A DNA stretch of 64,000 nucleotides from positions 111,630,830 through 111,694,829 of the forward strand of contig OZ020268.1 in assembly GCA_963971225.1 (NCBI GenBank). The letters are read 5' to 3'. Below, piece after piece: positions 57,529 through 64,000 of this stretch. The stretch's first letter is position 1; every line of letters starts with the position of its first letter. The notes beneath the pieces were generated by a model. It did not search any database. It was not told the origin of the DNA and saw only the letters and a list, made by a program, of their open reading frames with translations. The translations under genes were made by a program, and so were the position numbers. The DNA is from Melieria omissa. Its lineage: Eukaryota > Arthropoda > Insecta > Diptera > Ulidiidae.

Positions 57529-57627
57529 TGTCGTGGCGCAGGTGCCGCCCAGCTATGCAGAAAGGGGTGTGTCCGGTTGCTGACCGAAATGGACAGATAG
57601 TCTTCGCGTTGTCGCGCTGTCAGCGAC

Positions 57628-58154
57628 ATCTGCCACTGATTTTGTTTTGTTTGGTTTTTTTTAGCACACACAAAGTGTCTCAAGTGTCTAAAGTGGAGCT
57701 AAATTGAGCCTAAAACGTTAAAGTTTATTTAAAAATTAATATTGTCAGTTTTTTTGTTTTGTTGGTGAAATCAAACAGAAAATTTATAAGTGCGCCGGGC
57801 GTTGTCAGGTACAAGCAAACATTATCTTAATGTGATTTTTATACAAGAACGCTTTGAACTCGCGACTTGCAATGAATTAAAATAATAAACAGCGCACAAA
57901 AACAAATGCGAGACTCAGGTCAATTGTTGTGAAGCAGTGTCAAGCGAGCAGCTGATTAGTAATTTCGTTCTTCAGTCCAAAATCCAAATAAAGACATTAT
58001 TTAAACGCAAATATTTACAAAATATTTAAATCAAAATAAATGTGTCATCGGCTGCCACGAAGGCCGATATTTTTAAGCGAAATCATAAGATTACATTTTC
58101 GAAATTGTGTTCAGTTAAAAGGAAATTTCTTTTACTATAATAATTTAATTAATT
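57628..58154. other. AT-rich spacer
   Basis: No supported gene. It includes the possible TATA box for the - strand small ORF. Confidence 0.4.
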
Positions 58155-58470
58155 GATTGGCACGACAGCCCGCTTACGCGAGACTAAGGCCTAGCTTCCC
58201 GCAACCACCCGTGTTGTGCGTGTGAATTTTGTACGCGGGTGGAAGGGACCTACAGTTTTATGCCGAATCCGAACGGCAGGTTGGGAGCTTTTTCATAGGC
58301 AATTTTTACTCTCAGAGGTTTGCCATTTCCAGCTGAGAGGACAGCCACCGAAAGAGAAAACGAGTTTCCCGTTATTTTTTTTAGGTGTTACTACATGCAG
58401 AATTCGAACTTACGTCGCTCTGCATGCGACTCGCTGGACCGCGCACTAACCAACTGAGCCACGGCGGCTG
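58155..58470 (-). mobile_element. near full-length tRNA-derived SINE copy
   Basis: Read on the - strand it begins with a tRNA-like head: A box TGGCTCAGTTGG (58,461-58,450) and B box AGTTCGAATTC (58,410-58,400). A conserved body follows, and it ends at GACAGCCC..TTGGCACGAC near 58,155. Long stretches match the copy at 7,437 almost base for base, in opposite orientation. The protein-like frame across it is only a repeat artefact. Confidence 0.88.
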
Positions 58471-60315
58471 CTTTCTTTTACTATACTCATTTGAAAAAGT
58501 CTGAAAAGTGATGAAAATGACTACATTTGTGCTATTATTTCGTTGAGAATGAGAACCACACCAAATAATTTGGCTGTGTTGTTAATGTTTCCGCTTTCAT
58601 TTAACACTTAACTCGTTACTTGATTTATGAAACAGGTGCATGTTTTTTAACATTAAAGAAAACGCCATGAAATTCCATATTTTCCGACTTTGAAGTGCAA
58701 TTACCGCGGAATTGTAAAACTTACAAAAATGAGTTACATTGTAAAAGAAGCCGTGAGGTGTTGTAAATGCCACAAAGTGAAATTCATGTCAACCGGTTTA
58801 TTGGTTTAGAAAATACAATCCAAAACGTAAAAAAAGTCAGGAAAAATCCGAAAAAGTTTTTTACGAATTTTTTACGAAAACGAAAACTAAGTAAAAAATG
58901 ATTTGCGGATTCGAAATCAGCGGTCCCTAATTACCCTAGAACTGATGTCAAAACCAGAGAAGCCATTTTGCTGTTGATTAGTGTTATCACACTCTCATCC
59001 CAAATGAGAGACATTCTCTCGACTCTCACCAAACGTTGATGTAGCTATTGTTAGCTTGTCCTTCGTTCCTCGAAAAGAGAAATATCTGTAAAAAGTAAAA
59101 ACTTAAGATGCATGAAATGAGCCTTCAAAGGTTCTTTTCATACGATATTTAAAAATGAGGAATTGCTTACAAAAACTTTTAGAAGTATTTATTTTGCCCA
59201 GAAAGCTCTAAATAATAATTTGAAAAGACGCTCAAACCACTTTAAATACTCTGTGAAGTTGCTGTTTTGGTTTTATGGGTCAAAAGTGAAAAGCAAAATC
59301 TTTACTGGAATTCATTCACCTCTTCAGTGATTTAGAGAACTAAAATTGAAAAATTTCGTACACAAATTGAATACTGTTAAAATATTTACAAAACAATAGG
59401 ATCTCAAGTCCTTATCTTTTCTGTCTCCAATCATTTTTGAGCCCATATTTCTTGTTCAAATCATTTCAATTCTTTAAATCACTTTTAATATGAGATTTAC
59501 TTATCTCAAACGTCATAAATATTAAAAGTACGAATTTTTGCATGTCATCCAACACATGATCGGGCAAAATTGTTTCGTCCAAAACACAAGTTGAACATTT
59601 AACGATGACAGAAATATTTATTGAAATAACATATAACAACAAATACTAAACAAATTTGAATAAAAACATATGTGCCACTTAAACAATTTAAAAAAAATTT
59701 GTGTTAGTTCTATAAAAGTTTACACAAACACTACAAATACTCCCACGTCGTCAAACTTGTCAAAGAACCTCACACTTTATTCCCAATTAATCCATTTTCT
59801 TAACTGAAAGCATATTTAAGACGCAGCCTGGGAAATATCTTCCGAAAATTTTATTTATATATATTATTGTGTGTGTTTTTTTTTGCTCATTTGTAATCAT
59901 GTGACAGGGAAAGGCAATTGCGGATATTTTTTTTCCTCTGATGTATTCATTTGTATTTTGCAAGTTGGCAATATATGTCACATGTTGGCAATATTTCATA
60001 TAACTATTGGCAAAACAAACAAATTATTTTCAAATGAAACAAACAAAAAAAATTTTCACCCCCACTACTTGACGGAAATCGTACGATTTCATACACGTGT
60101 AAGAATTATTGTCATTGACTAGTTTAACTTTGCTTATTTTCAACAAAAAGAATTCAAGTCCAAGCAAAATAATTCAATATGAGAAAGGAATTTAAATAAT
60201 TTTTTAAGATATAAAAACAGAAAGCTGTTGGTTTCTGTTTCCTAATTGCTGTGTCGACAGATCTCTTTTTTCAGTTTCATCTTATCTTCAGTTCTACATC
60301 CTGCTGGCCCTTTTA
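58471..60315. other. AT-rich intergenic DNA
   Basis: Nothing gene-like is recognised. Confidence 0.5.
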
Positions 60316-60655
60316 ACTGATAACCGAACATTATGTTTCTCTATATTCTGCAAGCGACGTCGATTTAAAGACCACAAGGTCTATAGAAGCTGTGGAGATA
60401 AGAAAGAGATAGAAACTATACATCACTTTCTGTACAACTGCTAGACTCTGCAGGAATCTCAAATCCTTAATCTGGGCTCAAGATTACTAAACAACGAAAG
60501 CCGACATTTGGGTCTTGTCTTCTTCATTAGAGTCAAACTGGTTTGTTCCGAGAAGGTATTGAATGCAGATATACAATGAAACATTTTGATCTCCAAGTGA
60601 AAGTGTGGTTTGCGTCGCAGACATCCTTAACCCAGGTTAGGTTAGGTAGCTAACG
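60316..60655 (+). mobile_element. non-LTR retrotransposon 3' fragment
   Basis: It retains the zinc-knuckle-like motif RSCGDKKEIETIHHFLYNC near 60,390, equivalent to CRSCGDEEAVVSVEYLLYHC in the copy near 2,280. It ends in GGTTAGGTTAGG. The frame is broken by stops. Confidence 0.7.
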
Positions 60656-60809
60656 TGAGTAGGATATTTAACCGAAGCTTGTCACCATATCTATATCACC
60701 AATACTCAACATTCCACTAGCTCTCATCATTCCTAAAGCTATAATGGCCCACAGTTTAAGCGAATACTGCTTAAAACTCTACAGAAATAAATTCTCTCAC
60801 AAACGCCAC

Positions 60810-61796
60810 AAGTAAGGGAGAGGGCTGGGTTGTGAACCAGGCTGGGGTGTGAACCATTGCCATTTTTTCTTTCCCTAATTGACATATCGCCAATCTTTCA
60901 ACTGTCAATTTTGTCTTATGATATGACTCTGCTTTTGTGGTTACACCGAAGTACAAACATGTATTGCTTGTGGCAGCAATCGAGTTTGAAAGACATCGTG
61001 TTTGAAAATCGACTGCGAAAACTTCTTGGCTTTTTTTTAAAGTGCTATCTTAGTGACTGAGCTTATTGCAAAAAGGTTTGTGTAATACATGTTTATTTAG
61101 TGTTTTGATTCTATCTTACGATGCAATATTTGTTTATGTCGAATTATGATTGAAAGTGTCGTTTATTTTAAAGTTTCCAAAATGGCATCGTGGTTGGGCT
61201 GTGAACCACTGAAGTGGCTGTGTTATGAACCACCTGCTTTTCGTACTACATTTGTTCTAACACTGTCAAATATGGACGGATATATTAAAATAAAGTAATT
61301 TTATGTAATTTCACCCGATTTTCTTGAGTTCACTTGAAGTGAGCCAATGCGAGAACGCATTCGTATTTCACAAGCAAACATTGCGACACCGATTAGGATG
61401 AAAATTCAAAAAATTGAGCACTTTCATTCATTGCGATTTTTTGGCCTAATTGGCGTCATTATAACTTTTTTTCACCTCTTGAGGCTTCCTGATTAAATAA
61501 ATTCTCAATGTACTTAAAAATTATGGGTGTTTTCTTCGTATTTTCCGACTTTAATAGGGATTTTCCAGATGGTTCACAACCCAGCCACTTTTTTGAAAAA
61601 GCGAAAAATCACGTTCTCAGAAAATTGGACGTAGAGAGTTAAGTTTCAATCAAAACGGTAATCTGTCTTCATAACAAAGTTGCGTTATATATTCACCTTT
61701 CCAACGGTATCTTCGATTTTTCGATATCTTTATTCTGTGAAAAGTTAGAGCCAAAAAACAAAACCCGGTTCACACCCCAGCCCTCTCCCTTACTTA
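60810..61796. mobile_element. 0.99-kb TIR element, probably TA-duplicating
   Basis: Ends AAGTAAGGGAGAGGGCTGGG and the exact inverse are present at 60,810 and 61,796. If the TA inside AGTAAGG is taken as target site, the repeats begin AGGGAGAGGGCTGGG, as in Tc1/mariner-type elements. The motif TGTGAACCA recurs inside near 60,830, 60,847, 61,200 and 61,227 and inverted at 61,570 and 61,770. No transposase ORF. Confidence 0.7.
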
Positions 61797-62818
61797 TATT
61801 CGTGATTATTCAAGTCTCGGTAGAGCTAAAAACAAATTTTGAAGTGTTATTTTTATCCACCTGAATCCATCGGATGTCTGGTTCTCCACAAAATGCTGAA
61901 CCTAAAGTGAAATCTGTTGGCAATGGCGCAATTTACAGATCGACGTTTGTAAGACTTGTAAACTCTTCACATGAAGATAGAAAACACTTTGTCTTGTCTG
62001 CTTTTGCTGACAAGTATTTTGGGCGAATACTCGATGCTTATATATGGGCTCATTATTTGAGTTGAGCCTTCGGAAAATGGTGTCAGTGGAGTAAACCTGT
62101 CAGACGGCAAATCCACTTCGACTCAACCTTATGAAATGAGCAGCCGTGAAATAAAAACTGACAGAAATTATTTTTGCGTGCTTCTTTTAAGAAGCAATAA
62201 TATGTTAATAATTATGTTAATTATTTCTACTTATTTCTATGAAGAATGCAAGTAGGTATATCTTTCACCATAATAAATATTTTTTTATAATTTTTTTAGG
62301 AATAATAATGCATCTAATGCTTCTATTTTATGAACTGAATGAACTTTCTCACTGCTAAATTTTTTGAAAATCAACTTCAACTTTATTAAAAATAAGCACA
62401 CGAAACAAAGAATTTAACGAAAGATCTGTTGGAAATTGTGATCCAGAAGTCATTACTGAAGTATTAAAAAGGTCACTTTTTCAAAACTCTCCATACAATA
62501 AAAACCTCTATTAAATGTCTGATTCTCTTCTAAGATTAATGAATGAAATATGTAGTTCAGAATTAATATTTTTTTAAATCGAGTTTGAATTTTCACTTTA
62601 ATCAATAACTGTTAATTTAAAACACGCCGCAATTTATTGTCTTTATTCTGTACTTGTTTAAAGTGTTGTCTTTCACTTTTCAGAGATCGATCGAGAAGTT
62701 CGAATATGTTGCTTTTATTTGAGATTCTTCTCGTCAAGTGCGTTTTCAGTATTTTACCTTCGCTCTATTTGAGTGACCTCCTACTAGCAACCATAAAAGT
62801 AGTTCTTCTTCTTCTTGA
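61797..62818. other. AT-rich intergenic DNA
   Basis: A short ORF at 61,874-62,065 has no recognised family. Nothing else is seen. Confidence 0.45.
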
Positions 62819-63117
62819 CTGGCACGACAGCCCGATTACGAGACTAAGGCCTAGCTACCCGCAATCAACCGTGTTGTGCGTGCGAATGTTTTTACAAGGT
62901 TGGAAGGGACTTACAGTTTTAAGCCGATTCCGAACGGCGAGTTGGGAGCTTTTTCATAGGCAATTTTACTCTCAGAGGTTCGCCATTTCCTGCTGAGAGG
63001 ACAGCCGCAGAAAGAACAATTTTTGTTTTTCTTTTTTTTTCGGTGTTAATGCAACGGAGTATTGAACTCACGGAGTCTTGACTCACGGCCCAACGCACTA
63101 CCCAGCAGAGTAGTTCT
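62819..63117 (-). mobile_element. tRNA-derived SINE copy
   Basis: Shares TTGACTGGCACGACAGCCCG, GGTTGGAAGGGACTTACAG, CGAACGGCGAGTTGGGAGC and TTTTTCATAGGCAATTTTAC with the copies at 58,155 and 7,437. The tRNA-like head is more decayed here (GAGTATTGAACTC for the B box). Confidence 0.8.
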
Positions 63118-63790
63118 CTTTGTTAAATTTTTAATTCTAAATCACTAATAAAAAATAATAGTTACCCCCCATTTTTAGAAGCCTGCAGCGTGGGCATTGA
63201 TTAATAAAAAATAAAACATTTAGGTTCATCCTTTCATTAGACCTCAAAACGTTGACACTGGTCCTGTTGCACTTTAATGGATATAAGTATGGTATATATA
63301 ATTGTTTGTACCAACTGATTGACTGGTTCATCATTTCTCAGCTTAAACCGCTAAAGCAACAAACGTGAAATCTAAACTGTAGGTCCACTTTAGAAAATAA
63401 ACCTTCGCTAAGACGAAATTTTTCGAAATTCGTGTCTAAAAGGGTAAAATAAAGTTGAAGGTGTTGTATGAAGAAATTAATGATTTATTACTGATTTACT
63501 GATTTAATATCTATCGATTTCACTTCACAACTGGTCGAAAATACTCCAAGTCAAGAATATTTAAATCGAAACATATGTTTAAATTTTTCGAAAATCAAAA
63601 TTTAACGGGTCAACAATGATTTTAAGGTTCATATATGGGACAACTACCACAACACATGAACCGATAGGCTTCAAATTGATTTGATTGACTTCAAAAATGG
63701 TGAAAGCACTTGAAATCAAAAATATTTAAATACGTGTTGTTCATTTAAGAAGCTTTAATAGAGAAACATGATTTAATAGGTTTTTCGACT
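63118..63790. other. AT-rich intergenic DNA
   Basis: Nothing recognised. Confidence 0.45.
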
Positions 63791-64000
63791 TTAACCCTTA
63801 TGTGTGTGATGGGGTACCCGGATACTCAAATCACTTTGATACTGAAATTTTACATACTTGCGGATAACCTAGAAAGGTGAAACTTCATGACGACTCCCAA
63901 AATGGTATTATGTCTTTATTTTCGAGTGTTTGATTCCATTTAGTTGCTGAGGAACCCGGATAACCCAACACATTTTTTATGAAGTTTCATCGATTTCTTA
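63791..64000 (+). mobile_element. left end of a second piggyBac-like element, cut by the window edge
   Basis: Starts TTAACCCTTATGTGTG and has GGGTACCCGGATACTC inside, in the same order as TTAACCCTTCTGTCAATACG...GGTACCTGGATACC at 50,685. A second AACCCGGATAACCC block follows at about 63,953. The right end is outside the window. Confidence 0.4.

Noticed and set aside
58216..58449. ORF that is nearly identical to one at 7,438-7,686
   Set aside because: The identity comes from two copies of a tRNA-derived SINE, not from a gene.

Overview
The window is from a higher dipteran genome, most likely an acalyptrate fly such as a tephritid. The signs are AT-rich intergenic DNA, small introns with fly-type splice sites, many degraded fly-type transposons, and above all a locus laid out like the Drosophila dorsal-ventral patterning gene pipe. 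Species cannot be settled from sequence alone.

Left part (1-8,931): no coding exon is visible. It is AT-rich DNA, probably intron or upstream flank of pipe, with two decayed non-LTR retrotransposon tails, palindromic elements and a tRNA-derived SINE.

Centre (8,932-about 31,080, + strand): a pipe-like locus encoding Golgi sulfotransferases of the heparan sulfate 2-O-sulfotransferase (HS2ST) family. One 59-nt constitutive exon (8,932-8,990) ends in phase 0. Downstream is a tandem array of alternative sulfotransferase modules. Each complete module has exon A (PAPS-binding and catalytic region, phase 0 in, phase 2 out), exon B (always 155 nt, phase 2 in, phase 1 out) and exon C (C-terminal domain with its own stop). 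I count eleven intact A exons, nine B exons and nine C exons. A exons 4 and 5 have no B/C of their own and can only borrow those of module 6. A decayed A exon with in-frame stops lies between 4A and 5A. Every exon junction is phase compatible, and nearly every module has its own poly(A) signal, so isoform choice must couple splicing with 3'-end formation. The N-terminal (membrane anchor) exons of pipe are not in the window.

Right of pipe (31,994-33,826, - strand): a convergent, compact SAMHD1-like HD-domain dNTP triphosphohydrolase. It splices into a clean 359-residue frame and may have a 54-nt cassette exon.

Rest (about 34,000-64,000): mostly intergenic or large-intron DNA with transposon debris: a 157-bp hAT-type MITE with a perfect 8-bp target duplication, a 0.9-kb hAT-like element, a broken DD37E Tc1/mariner transposase, a TTAA-flanked piggyBac-like non-autonomous element, a TA-flanked TIR element, more SINE copies and a non-LTR tail. 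Weakly supported genic signals are a GC-rich exon-like ORF near 44.2 kb, an orphan exon near 46.9 kb, a probable 5' leader region at 47.2-49.5 kb of a gene continuing to the right, and a small transmembrane ORF near 57.5 kb on the - strand.

No bacterial-type features (operons, CRISPR, phage) are present.
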